From positions 73,404 to 137,403 of the forward strand of contig KB291743.1 of NCBI GenBank assembly GCA_000318405.1: 64,000 nucleotides of DNA. The letters run 5' to 3'. The stretch comes from Brevundimonas diminuta 470-4 (lineage in GTDB: Bacteria > Pseudomonadota > Alphaproteobacteria > Caulobacterales > Caulobacteraceae). Below, one piece after another: positions 9,186 to 18,900 of this stretch; position 1 is the first letter of the stretch; each line of letters opens with the position of its first letter. Below the pieces are notes generated by a model that was given only the letters and a program-made list of their open reading frames with translations, did no database searches and had not been told where the DNA came from. Position numbers and translations under genes: made by a program.

Positions 9186-11945
9186 ATGACCATGCTTGAG
9201 AAGACGTTCGAACCCAAGGCCGCCGAGCCGCGCATCTACGCCCAGTGGGAGGACAGCGGCCTGTTCGCCCCGCGCGCGGCCAAGCCCACAGACGGCGCCG
9301 CCGACGCCTATTCGATCGTCATTCCGCCGCCGAACGTAACGGGCAGCCTGCACATCGGCCACGCCCTGAACAACACGCTTCAGGACATTCTGGCCCGCTA
9401 TCACCGCATGAAGGGCAAGGCCGTCCTGTGGCTGCCGGGCACCGACCACGCGGGCATCGCCACCCAGATGGTGGTCGAGCGCAAGCTGGCGGCCGAGGGC
9501 AATATCGGCCGCCGCGACATGGGTCGCGACGCCTTCATCGAGAAGGTCTGGGACTGGAAGGCTGAATCCGGCGGGACCATCGTGCGCCAGCTGCGCCGCC
9601 TGGGCTCGTCGTGCGACTGGTCGCGCGAACGCTTCACGCTGGACGAGGGGCTGAACGCCGCTGTCCGCAAAGTCTTTGTCCAGTTGCACAAGGACGGCCT
9701 GATCTATCGCGACAAGCGATTGGTGAACTGGGACCCGCATTTTCAGACCGCCATCTCGGACCTTGAGGTCGAGCAGAAGGAGGTCGACGGCGCATATTGG
9801 CACTTCGCCTATCGTCTGTCGGACGGCGTGACCTATGAACACCCGGTCGCCTTCGATGAAGACGGCAAGGCCACCGAATTTGAGACGCGCGACTTCATCG
9901 TCGTGGCGACGACCCGGCCGGAGACCATGCTGGGTGACACCGGCGTGGCCGTTCACCCAGAGGACGAGCGCTACAAGGGTCTGGTCGGCAAGTTCGTGAC
10001 CTTGCCGATCACGGGGCGCCGCATTCCGATCGTCGCCGACGACTACGCCGATCCGACCAAGGGTTCGGGCGCAGTCAAGATCACGCCTGCCCATGATTTC
10101 AACGACTTCGGCGTCGGAAAGCGTGCGGGACTTGAAGCCTTGAACGTCATGGACGTCTTCGGCCGGATCACCGCTGCCGACACGTCCGACGTGCCCGCCG
10201 AATACGAAGGCATGGACCGCTTCGCCGCGCGCAAGGCCATCGTCGCCCGCGCCGAGGAAGAGGGCTGGCTGCGCGAGATCGAGAAGACCAAGCACATGGT
10301 CCCGCACGGCGACCGCTCGGGCGTCGTCATCGAGCCGTGGATGACGGACCAGTGGTACGTCGACGCCAAGGTCATGGCCCAGCCCGCCCTGAAGGCGGTC
10401 GAGGACGGCGCGACCGTCTTCGAGCCCAAGAGCTACGAGAAGATCTATTTCGAATGGCTGCGCAACATCGAGCCGTGGTGCATCTCGCGCCAGCTGTGGT
10501 GGGGGCATCGCATCCCGGCCTGGTACGGCCCCAACGGCGAAATCTACGTCGCCGAAACGGAAGAGGACGCCCGCGAACAGGCGCTGTCCGACTATGACTC
10601 CGAGGTGGTGCTGACCCAGGACGAGGACGTTCTGGACACCTGGTTCTCGTCCGCCCTGTGGCCCTTCTCGACCATGGGCTGGCCGGAAAAGACCGAGGAT
10701 CTGGAGCGCTTCTATCCGACCAGCGATCTGGTCACGGCGGCGGACATCATCTTCTTCTGGGTCGCCCGGATGATGATGATGGGCCTGCACTTCATGGACG
10801 GCGAAGTCCCGTTCAAGCGCGTCATCATCAATGGTCTGGTCCGCGACGAGAAGGGCCAGAAGATGTCGAAGTCCAAGGGCAACGTCATCGACCCGCTGAA
10901 CATCATAGACGAGCTGGGCGCCGACCCCTTGCGCTTCACCATGGCGATCCTGTCGGGCACGCGCGACATCAAACTTTCGAAGCAGCGCATTGAAGGTTAT
11001 CGCAATTTCGGCACCAAGCTGTGGAACGCCGCGCGCTTCAGCCAGATGAACGAGGCGCGCCGCGTCGAGGGCTTCGACCCCGCAGACGTGCAGCAGACGA
11101 TCAACCGCTGGATTCGCGGCGAGCTGACCAAGGCTGAGCGTCAGGTGTCGGACGCCATCGAGGGCGGCCGTTTTGACGATGCGGCGGGCGCCCTGTACCG
11201 CTTCATCTGGAACGTGTTCTGCGACTGGTATCTGGAACTGGCCAAGCCGGTGTTCAACGGTTCGGACGAAGCCGCCAAGGCCGAGACCCGCGCCATGACC
11301 GCCTGGACCATCGACCAGACGCTGAAGCTGCTGCACCCGGTCATGCCCTACATCACCGAGGAATTGTGGGCCGAACTGGGCAGGGAAGGCGCTGCCCGTG
11401 ATTCTGGTCGCGACGGCCTGCTGATGGGCGAGACCTGGCCGGTGCTGCCCGACGCCTTTGTCGATGCTTCCGCAGAAGCCGAGATCGGCTGGTTGGTCGA
11501 TCTGATCGGCGAAATCCGCGCCCTGCGGGCCGAGATGAACGTGCCGCCGTCGGCCAAGCCGCCGCTGGCCTTCGTCGGCCCGGACACGGTCACGGCTGAG
11601 CGCATCGGGCGCCATCGCGACCTGATCCTGACCCTGGGCCGCGTGTCCGAGGTCGCCATGGCCGAGGCCGCCCCGACCGGAGCCGTGACCTTCGTCTCGG
11701 GCGGGGCGACGGTCGCCCTGTCGTTGACGGGCATCATTGACCTGGCCGCCGAACGCGCGCGCCTCGAGAAAGAGATCGCCGCCTTCGACAGCGACATCGG
11801 CCATGTGAACAAGAAGCTGGGCAACCCCAACTTTGTGTCGCGTGCGGCGCCGGAAGTCGTCGATGAACAGCGCGCCAAACTGGCTGAAGCGGAGGAGGGC
11901 AAGGCCCGCCTGCAGGCCGCATTGAAGCGGCTGGAATCTCTGTAA
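9186..11945 (+). CDS. valS: Valyl-tRNA synthetase
   Basis: Class I aminoacyl-tRNA synthetase that charges tRNA-Val; essential and cytoplasmic. The protein is 919 residues, the normal bacterial length. HIGH is at residues 56-59 (PPPNVTGSLHIGHA) and KMSKS at 559-563; the editing domain lies between, and a C-terminal coiled coil (from about 850, ERARLEKEIAAFDSDIGHV) closes the protein as in other ValRS. Start at the ATG at 9186; a second in-frame ATG follows two codons later. The gene stands alone after a terminator, with the damaged tlyA immediately downstream. Confidence 0.98.
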   Translation: MTMLEKTFEPKAAEPRIYAQWEDSGLFAPRAAKPTDGAADAYSIVIPPPNVTGSLHIGHALNNTLQDILARYHRMKGKAVLWLPGTDHAGIATQMVVERKLAAEGNIGRRDMGRDAFIEKVWDWKAESGGTIVRQLRRLGSSCDWSRERFTLDEGLNAAVRKVFVQLHKDGLIYRDKRLVNWDPHFQTAISDLEVEQKEVDGAYWHFAYRLSDGVTYEHPVAFDEDGKATEFETRDFIVVATTRPETMLGDTGVAVHPEDERYKGLVGKFVTLPITGRRIPIVADDYADPTKGSGAVKITPAHDFNDFGVGKRAGLEALNVMDVFGRITAADTSDVPAEYEGMDRFAARKAIVARAEEEGWLREIEKTKHMVPHGDRSGVVIEPWMTDQWYVDAKVMAQPALKAVEDGATVFEPKSYEKIYFEWLRNIEPWCISRQLWWGHRIPAWYGPNGEIYVAETEEDAREQALSDYDSEVVLTQDEDVLDTWFSSALWPFSTMGWPEKTEDLERFYPTSDLVTAADIIFFWVARMMMMGLHFMDGEVPFKRVIINGLVRDEKGQKMSKSKGNVIDPLNIIDELGADPLRFTMAILSGTRDIKLSKQRIEGYRNFGTKLWNAARFSQMNEARRVEGFDPADVQQTINRWIRGELTKAERQVSDAIEGGRFDDAAGALYRFIWNVFCDWYLELAKPVFNGSDEAAKAETRAMTAWTIDQTLKLLHPVMPYITEELWAELGREGAARDSGRDGLLMGETWPVLPDAFVDASAEAEIGWLVDLIGEIRALRAEMNVPPSAKPPLAFVGPDTVTAERIGRHRDLILTLGRVSEVAMAEAAPTGAVTFVSGGATVALSLTGIIDLAAERARLEKEIAAFDSDIGHVNKKLGNPNFVSRAAPEVVDEQRAKLAEAEEGKARLQAALKRLESL

Positions 11946-11949
11946 GGCT

Positions 11950-12673
11950 GTGAGGATCGACCAGCTTCTCGTCGCGGGGCGTCTTCGACAGTCGCGCCCG
12001 CGCCCGCGCCGCCATTGAGGCGGGGTTGGTGAAGGCGGACGGCCGCACGATCGCCAAGCCTTCGGAAAAGGTCGCGGAAGACGCGGTCATCGAGGCTGAG
12101 GCCGCCCATCGCTGGGTCGGTCGCGGCGCGCTGAAGCTGGAGCGTGCGCTGGACCTGTGGCCGGTGGCGGTCGAAGGGCGCGTGGTGCTGGACGTCGGCG
12201 CCTCGACCGGCGGCTTTACCGAGGTCTGTCTGGATCGCGGCGCGGCGCGGGTGTTCGCCGTGGACGTCGGCACGGGGCAGCTTCATCCGACAGTCGCCGC
12301 CGATCCGCGCGTGGTGAATCTGGAGAAGACGGACGCCCGCGATCTGACGCCTCAGCTCATCACCGAGGCGCCGTCTCTGATCGTCTGCGACGCCAGCTTT
12401 ATCAGCCTGTTGAAGGTGCTGCCCGTCGCCCTCGAACTGGCGGTCTCGGGAGCGGACCTGATCACGCTTGTGAAGCCTCAGTTCGAGGCGGAGGGTCCCA
12501 AGGCGGTCGGCAAGAAGGGCGTGGTCAAGGATCCCGAGGCGCACGCCGCAGCTGTGACCCGCGTGCGCGACTGGCTGGAAGCTGGCGGCTGGAGCGTGCG
12601 CGAAGTCGCCGACAGTCCGATCACCGGCGGCGACGGTAACGTCGAGTTCCTGCTGTGGGCGCAGAAGCCTTGA
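11950..12673 (+). pseudogene. tlyA: TlyA-type rRNA ribose methyltransferase, frameshifted in the S4 domain
   Basis: TlyA/RrmJ-like S4-domain plus FtsJ-type methyltransferase; characterised TlyA proteins 2'-O-methylate rRNA cytidines. From 12026 the frame is open and encodes the end of the S4 region and a methyltransferase with VLDVGASTGGFTEVCLDRGA and LVKPQFE. The expected N-terminus is in another frame: GTG at 11950 reads VRIDQLLVA, then the matching continuation RGVFDSRARARAAIEAG is in the +1 frame from about 11975. Adding CG inside the GTCGCGGGGC run at 11971-11980 would restore one frame of about 242 residues. This is either a real 2-base loss in a CG repeat or a sequence error. An alternative TTG start at 12026 would give a 215-residue protein lacking most of S4. 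Confidence 0.8.
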
Positions 12674-12686
12674 CGTGAAACGATTT

Positions 12687-12716
12687 GAGGGCCGCCGGAT
12701 CGCCGGCGGCCCTCTT
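12687..12716 (+). terminator. Terminator after tlyA
   Basis: A perfect 12-bp stem, GAGGGCCGCCGG with CCGGCGGCCCTC, around an ATCG loop, followed by TT. It lies 13 bases after the tlyA stop and 30 bases before the stop of the convergent glycine-zipper gene, so it may serve both strands. Confidence 0.8.
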
Positions 12717-12746
12717 CACATCGTCGATTGACAGGGGGGCTGAAAC

Positions 12747-13394
12747 TTAATCGACGACGCGATAACGGCCCGATTGGTCCATGCAGGTGCGCACGTAGCG
12801 CGTCTCCATACGACCGTCGGGAAGACGGATGTTGCTCTCGGCCAGGCGGCACTGGTCGGCGTCGCGGGGCGCAGAGGCGTAGGTGTCGGGATAGTCCCGA
12901 TAGTAGTCGTAGCTGTCGCGGCGGTCGTCATAACGACGGTCATAGACGCGATTGTCATAGCTGCGGCTGTCGTAGCCCCGGTTGTCGTAACCATAGGCCG
13001 GCGGGACATAGGTCCCCTGATAACCGTAGTCGGCGTTGCTGCGATAGCGGCTGTCGCAGGCGGCCGAGCTGTTGCCCACGCCCGCGCCGATCGCGGCGCC
13101 CAGAACACCGCCCAGGGCGCTGCCCTCGGTGCGGCGGCCGCGTGCAGCCATCTGGGACCCGGCGATGGCGCCGATGGCGGCGCCCAGAACCCCGCCGGTC
13201 GTGGCGCGCTGACGTTGATCGCGGACGCAGGGATCGTAATAGGTTCCCTGGCTGTAGCCGCTGTTGCTGTAGGCAGGCGGATAGTCGTAGCCATAGCTCT
13301 GGGCCGAGGCGACGCCGGGCAGGGCGACGGCAGAGGCGCAGGCTAGGGCGGCGATGGCGGCGGCCGAGGCTTTTTTCGAGATGAGAGCGATCAT
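12747..13394 (-). CDS. Exported glycine-zipper protein
   Basis: Function unknown; a small envelope protein of the glycine-zipper type related to 17-kDa surface-antigen and RcsF-like families. The 215-residue protein begins with a signal peptide (hydrophobic to about residue 30, ending PGVASAQ). A glycine zipper follows (GGVLGAAIGAIAGSQ and GGVLGAAIGAGVGNS, about 70-115), then a Tyr/Asp/Arg-rich segment and a conserved Cys-containing tail. The start at 13394 is chosen over longer readings because AAGGAAC lies 8 bases upstream and the signal peptide follows at once. A TGAAC-N6-TGAGC direct repeat stands 81 bp upstream, shared with other envelope genes in the window. Confidence 0.8.
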   Translation of the reverse strand: MIALISKKASAAAIAALACASAVALPGVASAQSYGYDYPPAYSNSGYSQGTYYDPCVRDQRQRATTGGVLGAAIGAIAGSQMAARGRRTEGSALGGVLGAAIGAGVGNSSAACDSRYRSNADYGYQGTYVPPAYGYDNRGYDSRSYDNRVYDRRYDDRRDSYDYYRDYPDTYASAPRDADQCRLAESNIRLPDGRMETRYVRTCMDQSGRYRVVD

Positions 13395-13474
13395 CGTTTC
13401 TGTTCCTTCGACGGATGCCGCACCTGAACGGATCAGGCCGCCGTCTGTTGCAGCCATTGATAGGGCGGCGAAGC

Positions 13475-13490
13475 TGAACGGCTTTTGAGC
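13475..13490 (-). promoter_or_regulatory. Direct repeat TGAAC-N6-TGAGC upstream of the glycine-zipper gene
   Basis: On the plus strand TGAAC at 13475 is followed 11 bases later by TGAGC (one mismatch). In gene orientation this is GCTCA-N6-GTTCA, 81 bp before the start codon. It matches three exact copies upstream of other envelope genes at 22388, 43563 and 44251. Weakest of the four. Confidence 0.4.
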
Positions 13491-13548
13491 GCCTCGTTCA
13501 TCTTCGTTCATGTTTCGATTTTTGCGCAGATGTCGCTAGAAGGCGGCC

Positions 13549-14793
13549 ATGATGCAGACGCTGACCATCGCCCGTATGGGCCATCAGGGCGACGGGATCG
13601 CCGACACCGCCGACGGCCCCGTCTTCGTGCCGGGCGCCTTGCCGGGCGAGGTGGTCGCCGCTGAGGTCAAGGACGGCCGGGCCGAGCGCTTCGACCTGAT
13701 CGACGCCAGCCCTGATCGGCGCCCGATCCACTCTCAGACCTATGCCGAATGCGGCGTGGCGCCGCTCCAGCACTGGGCCGAGGAACCCTATCTGGCGTGG
13801 AAACGCGAGGTGGTGATCCAGACGCTGGCGCGTGAGGGATTGGAGACTGAGGTCGAGGCGGCCGTGGCCACGCCGCTGGGCGGTCGTCGGCGCCTGGCTC
13901 TGCACGCGCGCAAAGCGTCGGACGGGCGGGTCATCCTGGGGTTTAAGGCGCGCAAGTCGTGGCGCGTGGTCGAACTGACTGACTGTCCATTGTCGGCCCC
14001 GCAACTGACGGCGGCTCTGCCTGCGCTTTCCAAGATCGCCGCGCCCCTGCTGGGGCATCCGAAATCGGCGCCGACCCTGCATGTCACCCTGACCGACAGC
14101 GGTCTGGACGTCGATGTGACCGGCGTCGAGAAACGGTCGGGGGGCCTGAACGGAGATCAACTGGCGCTGGCCATCGCGGCGGCGGCCGAGGCCGATCTGG
14201 CGCGGCTTAGTCTGGATGGCGATACGCTGGTCATGGCGCGCCAGCCGCGCGTGCGGTTCGGCCGCGCGTCAGTGCCTTTGCCGCCGGGCGCCTTCCTGCA
14301 GGCGTCGCCCGCCGCCGAAGCCGCCATGGTCGCGCGCGCGGTTGCGGCGGTGAAAGGAGCCAAGAAGGTCGCCGATCTGTTCTGCGGCGCCGGAACCTTC
14401 ACCTTCCCGCTGGCCGAGGTCGCGAGCGTCATGGCCGCCGATTCCGCCGCCGCCTCTATCGCGGCCCTGAAGGCGGGCGTAAGCACGGCTCAAGGTCTGA
14501 AGGGTATTGAGGCCCAGGCGCGCGACCTGTTCCGCCGTCCCTTGTCGCCCTATGACCTCAAGGGCTGCGACGCCATCGTTCTGGATCCGCCGCGCGCAGG
14601 CGCGCTGGAGCAGACGCAGCAATTGCCGGGGACCAAGGCCTCAGTCGTCGTCGGGGTGTCGTGCAATCCCCAGACCTTCGCCCGCGATGCGCGGGTGCTG
14701 GTCGACGCCGGTTTCGAACTGGAAAAGGTCACGCCGATCGATCAGTTCATCTGGTCGACCCATATCGAACTGGTCGGCGTCTTCCGGCGCTGA
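13549..14793 (+). CDS. RNA 5-methyluridine methyltransferase, RlmD/RumA-like
   Basis: SAM-dependent uracil-C5 methyltransferase of the TrmA/RlmD/RlmC group, probably acting on 23S rRNA. The 414 residues comprise an N-terminal TRAM domain (1-60), a central domain, and a methyltransferase with DLFCGAGTF, LDPPRAG and VSCNPQTFARD, whose cysteine is the catalytic nucleophile. The cluster motif usually written CxxxxxCGGC reads SQTYAECGVA (about residues 63-72), so two of the three clustered Fe-S cysteines are missing, although the distal one (ELTDCPL) remains. The rRNA position modified cannot be told from sequence. The stop abuts the convergent stop of the next gene within TGATCA. Confidence 0.85.
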   Translation: MMQTLTIARMGHQGDGIADTADGPVFVPGALPGEVVAAEVKDGRAERFDLIDASPDRRPIHSQTYAECGVAPLQHWAEEPYLAWKREVVIQTLAREGLETEVEAAVATPLGGRRRLALHARKASDGRVILGFKARKSWRVVELTDCPLSAPQLTAALPALSKIAAPLLGHPKSAPTLHVTLTDSGLDVDVTGVEKRSGGLNGDQLALAIAAAAEADLARLSLDGDTLVMARQPRVRFGRASVPLPPGAFLQASPAAEAAMVARAVAAVKGAKKVADLFCGAGTFTFPLAEVASVMAADSAAASIAALKAGVSTAQGLKGIEAQARDLFRRPLSPYDLKGCDAIVLDPPRAGALEQTQQLPGTKASVVVGVSCNPQTFARDARVLVDAGFELEKVTPIDQFIWSTHIELVGVFRR

Positions 14794-15870
14794 TCAGGAC
14801 GCCAGATCGAACAGGTCCAGCTGAGGGCGGGCGTCAGCCGGGACGCGGAACTGGGTCACGTCCAGAGGCTGGCGCGGGGCGTCCAGTCCATAGCGTTTGA
14901 CCGCCGCCTTGAAGCGCGTAGCGATCAGTTCGGCGACGGGGCCGGTTCCCTTCATCCGTTGCGACCAGTCGGGATCATAGTCTTTGCCGCCGCGCGTCTG
15001 GCGGATCAGGGACATGACGCGCGCCGCGCGGTCGGGGCGGGCGTCGGCCAGCCATTCGCGGAACAGGTCCTTGATCTCCAGCGGCAGGCGCAGGGTCACG
15101 TACATGGCCGAGGTCGCCCCGGCCTTTTGAGCCGCTTCGAGCACCGCTTCCAGTTCATGGTCGTTAAGGCCCGGGATGACGGGAGCGAAGCCGACCCCGA
15201 CCGGGCAGCCCGCGTCGGCCAGACGGCTGATCGCCTCCAGCCGCTTGGCGGGGGTGGAGGCGCGCGGCTCCATCGCCCGCGCCAGCTTGCGGTCCAATGT
15301 GGTGATGGAGACATAGGCTGAGGCCAGGCCTTTTCGTCCCATATCGCCCAGGATGTCGGCGTCGCGCGCGATCAGCACCGACTTGGTGATGATGCTGAAG
15401 GGATGGTTGAACCGTTGCATCACCTCAAGGATCGACCGGGTTGAACCTGTCTCACGCTCGACCGGCTGATAGGGGTCGGTGTTGCCCCCTATGTGGATGC
15501 GCCGACAGACGTATCGGGGCTTTGAGAGCTCCTGTTCCAGCAGACGCGCGGCGTCCGGCTTGAAGAAGATCCGGCTCTCGAAATCCAGGCCCGGGGATAG
15601 GCCCATCCAGGCATGGGACGGACGGGCGTAGCAGTAGATGCAGCCATGTTCGCAGCCCTTGTAGGGGTTGATGGAGCGATCGAAGCCGATGTCAGGACTC
15701 GTATTCTTGGCGATGATGGTGCGGGCGCGTTCCGGGGACAGGGTCGTGCGAAGCGGAGCCGCCGCCTCGTCCTGATCTGTCCAGCCGTCGTCATAGGCCT
15801 CGCGCCGATCGGCTTCATACCGACCCGAGGCGTTGGAGCGTGCGCCGCGTCCGTTAATCGCCTTACTCAT
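14794..15870 (-). CDS. PA0069-family radical SAM protein
   Basis: Radical SAM enzyme of the PA0069/Rv2578c family, related to spore photoproduct lyase; the reaction is unknown. The 358 residues carry NPYKGCEHGCIYCYAR (about 68-83), the CxxxCxxC motif that binds the 4Fe-4S cluster. IHIGGNTDPYQPVE and the barrel strands (ITTLD, VGFAPVIPGLND) follow, as in the family. The C-terminal half fits the usual 350-380 residue length. Convergent with the RNA methyltransferase gene with no gap; 86 bases separate it from the end of tamB, and it may have its own promoter there. Confidence 0.88.
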   Translation of the reverse strand: MSKAINGRGARSNASGRYEADRREAYDDGWTDQDEAAAPLRTTLSPERARTIIAKNTSPDIGFDRSINPYKGCEHGCIYCYARPSHAWMGLSPGLDFESRIFFKPDAARLLEQELSKPRYVCRRIHIGGNTDPYQPVERETGSTRSILEVMQRFNHPFSIITKSVLIARDADILGDMGRKGLASAYVSITTLDRKLARAMEPRASTPAKRLEAISRLADAGCPVGVGFAPVIPGLNDHELEAVLEAAQKAGATSAMYVTLRLPLEIKDLFREWLADARPDRAARVMSLIRQTRGGKDYDPDWSQRMKGTGPVAELIATRFKAAVKRYGLDAPRQPLDVTQFRVPADARPQLDLFDLAS

Positions 15871-15956
15871 GGACGCATGATGCGGGATTCATGAGAACAA
15901 AGCAAGAACATATATGGCGTCGAACGCCGAACGCGCCGATCACGCTTTTGCTCAGA

Positions 15957-18900
15957 TCAGCGCCGGGCTGAGGCGTTCGGTCTGCGGTCGCGCCGGTCGC
16001 CGCCAGGGCGCGGGCCTTCGCGTCGCCAGCGCACGGACAGGGAGGTGTCGCCTTCGCCGCCGAACTTGGACGTTACGGCGAGGTTGCGGCGGACCTGCCA
16101 CTCGACGCTGACCGCCGCGCCGCGCTCGGCGCCGCCGATGACCTCTAGATAGATGTCGTCGGTGATGTATCGGCCCCCCGCGACGGTCAGGCTGGACGCC
16201 TCGCCGCTGAAGGACAGACGATCCAGCCCGGCCAGTTCGCGCAGGTTGCCGATCACGTCGAAGCCGCCGCCGCCCGCGAGCGACGCGACCGCCGAAGCCA
16301 GTTGCGCCGCTTCGAATGCGGACAGCTGGGCTGCGGAACGCCCGAACAGCACCTGCGACAGGATTTCGTCCTGGGGCAGGGCGGGGGTCGAGGTCAGCTC
16401 GATCTTGGGCGCTGTGGCGGTGCCGGTGACCTTGATCACCGCCGTCAGGGCAGGGTCCTCGCGGACCGCTTCGAGATTGAGGCGGATCCGCGAAGGGTCG
16501 GTGGATAGGGTCACCGAGCCGCGATCGTCGAAGACGAAACGCTTGCCCGCGAACTCATAGTCGCCGCGCACCACATTGGCCGTGCCGGACAACTGGGGAT
16601 CGGCGATCGTGCCGCGCACCCTGGCATTGGCGGCCAGTTCGACGTTTAGGCCGCGTCCGCGCACGTGGATTTCGCGGCCGGTCAGGTTCAGGTTCAGGCC
16701 GATCCTGGGACCGCTCCGCGCCTTCTGCTCGGTTTGCACGGGGTCGCCGCCGGGGCGGTTGATCTCGACCACATCCATTTTGACGATGCCGGTGGAGCCG
16801 GGCAGGTTCGGCGAGATCTCGGCGTCGTCAATGTTCAGGTCGCCGGTCAGCTGGATGTCGCCGTTCGCGCCGCGCACAGCCGTCAGGCGGCCATTGGCGC
16901 GGGCCTGGGCTATGTCGTTGTCGATGATGCGGAAGCGCGCCAGTTCCAGCCGCAACGTCGATGGCGATCCCTGACGCAGGCCGATATCGCCATTGCCGGA
17001 AACCTCGCCCTTCAGCCCGTCGGTGGCCTGAAACTGCTCGATCACGGCCTGGCTGTCGTTGAAGCGGCTGGCGAGGGTCACATTCTCCAGGCGCAGACCC
17101 GAGGCGCTGTCACGGAAGGCGCCCTGCGTCATGTCCAGTCGGCCGTTCAGGCGCGGCGCGTTCAGCGTACCCGCCAGCGTGGCCTGACCGTTCACCTGAC
17201 CGGACAGCGACTGGGCGCCGCCAAGGAACAGGTCCCAGATCGGCTGGATCTGGCCACGGATAGACACCTGGCCCGACATGTCGCGGGTTCGTGCGATGGC
17301 CAGACGCAAGGGGGCGGCCGAGGTTTCAACCGGCAGGCTGACGTCGGCTGTGGCCTGAACAGCGGTTCCGTCATGGGCCTGGGCGCGCAGGCGCAGCATG
17401 TCGCCGGTCAGGTCCGCGTTCAGCGTGCCGTCGACCGCCAAGCCCCGCGGGGCGTCGATGCTGCGGAGTTGCTTCAGGTCGACATTGGCGGAGCCGCGCA
17501 GGGTGTCGCCCTGTCCCTGCATGGAGACGCGGCCGGTCACCTGACCGCGCAGATCGGGAAGCAGCGAGCCCATTTCGACATTGGTCATGTCGGCCTGAAT
17601 GGCCGCGCCTTGCTTGTCCTGCTTCAGTTCGCCCGTCAGGACGCCGCCGCCGACGCCCAGATCCAGCCGCGCCACGCGGCCGTCGCCGTTGATGGCGAAG
17701 ACGGCGGGCGCACGGGTGGTGAAGGCGATCTCGCGCACACGGCCGCCGCCGCGCAGGGTCAGGCTCTGCGCCGGGCCCTGACGGGAGTATTCGCCGGAAC
17801 CGTTGAACTGGACCGGATTGGCGCCGCCCACGTCGGCGGCCACGGTGAAGGGCAGGCGCTCCAGCGTGCCCTGGCCCTTCAGCGACAGATTGCGCAGGGT
17901 CCAGTCCTGACCCGTCAGGCGCACATTGCGGCCGGTGACGTCCAGCACAGCGGTCTGATCGCCCGCGCCCTCCGTCAGGCGCACCCGGCCGTTGGCTTCG
18001 CCCGAGGCCAGGAAGGCGCCCTGACGCGCGGTGAAGGTCAGATCGGCGCTGGAGGGGAAGTTGTTCGACAGGGCCACGTCGCCCTGAGCCGTGACGCCGC
18101 CTGCGTTCACATCGACATCCGACAGGCGCAGACGCGGCCCGCCCAGATAGAAGTTGCCCGAGGCGCGCGCCGGTCCGTAGTTCGAGCCGGAGGTCAGCAC
18201 GACACGACCGTCCGAGGCGTCGGCGCCCTTGCGGAAGCTGAGGATCAGGTCGGCCTTGGTCAGGATCAGCCCGCCCGCCGCCACCTTGTCGAAGGCGGCG
18301 CGCAGGTCGGCGCGCGGCTGGGCCAGGGTGCCGGTCAGGGCTCCGTCGCCCGACATGGCGCCGTCGATGGCGACCGGGCCGACGCCGAAGGGACCGCGTG
18401 CGTCCCAGTCCAGGGCGAGGCGCAGTTTCGAGCCCTCGATACGCCCCTTGGCGCCGGCGCGTCCGGCGGCGCCGGTCAGTTCGCCGGTGTTTATGGAGAC
18501 GACGCCGTCGTTGAGCGATCCGGCCAGTTGCAGGCGCGGGGTCGCGCCCAGCAGACGATCCAGCTCTTCCATGCCCATGGTCATGCGAGAGCCGCGCCCG
18601 TCGAAGCTGAGGACCCAGGGCGCGCCGGTCCGGGCGGACGAAGCGCGGATCGGTCCGCCGAAGGCCCCACGCGCGCCGGGCTGAATGCGAGACAGGTCTG
18701 TCAGTTCGGCGCGACCCGTGAAGTTCAGGCCGCCGTTCAGGCTGCGTCCGCCAGAACCGGTCAGGGTCAGGCCCTGGCCGCGCGCATCGACCTTCTTCAG
18801 CAGCATGGCGCCGTCGGCCATGCGGGCGCCTTCCATCTGTATGTGCGGCGTCGCGCCCAGCAGGGCGCCGATAATGCCGGCCGATGAGCCCCCGACCGCC

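Noticed and set aside
13496..13510. GTTCA-N5-GTTCA repeat before the RNA methyltransferase gene
   Set aside because: The period is 10 rather than 11 bp and the gene is not an envelope gene, so it was not counted with the TGAAC-N6-TGAAC sites.
15914..16111. Small open frame beginning in the gap upstream of the tamB stop
   Set aside because: Most of it lies antisense within tamB, it is arginine-rich shadow sequence and has no ribosome site.
16665..18887. Long plus-strand open frame (740 codons) through tamB
   Set aside because: It is fully antisense to tamB, lacks any recognisable domain and arises from the codon pattern of GC-rich DNA. The same holds for long antisense frames through valS, the heme receptor and the oxidase genes.
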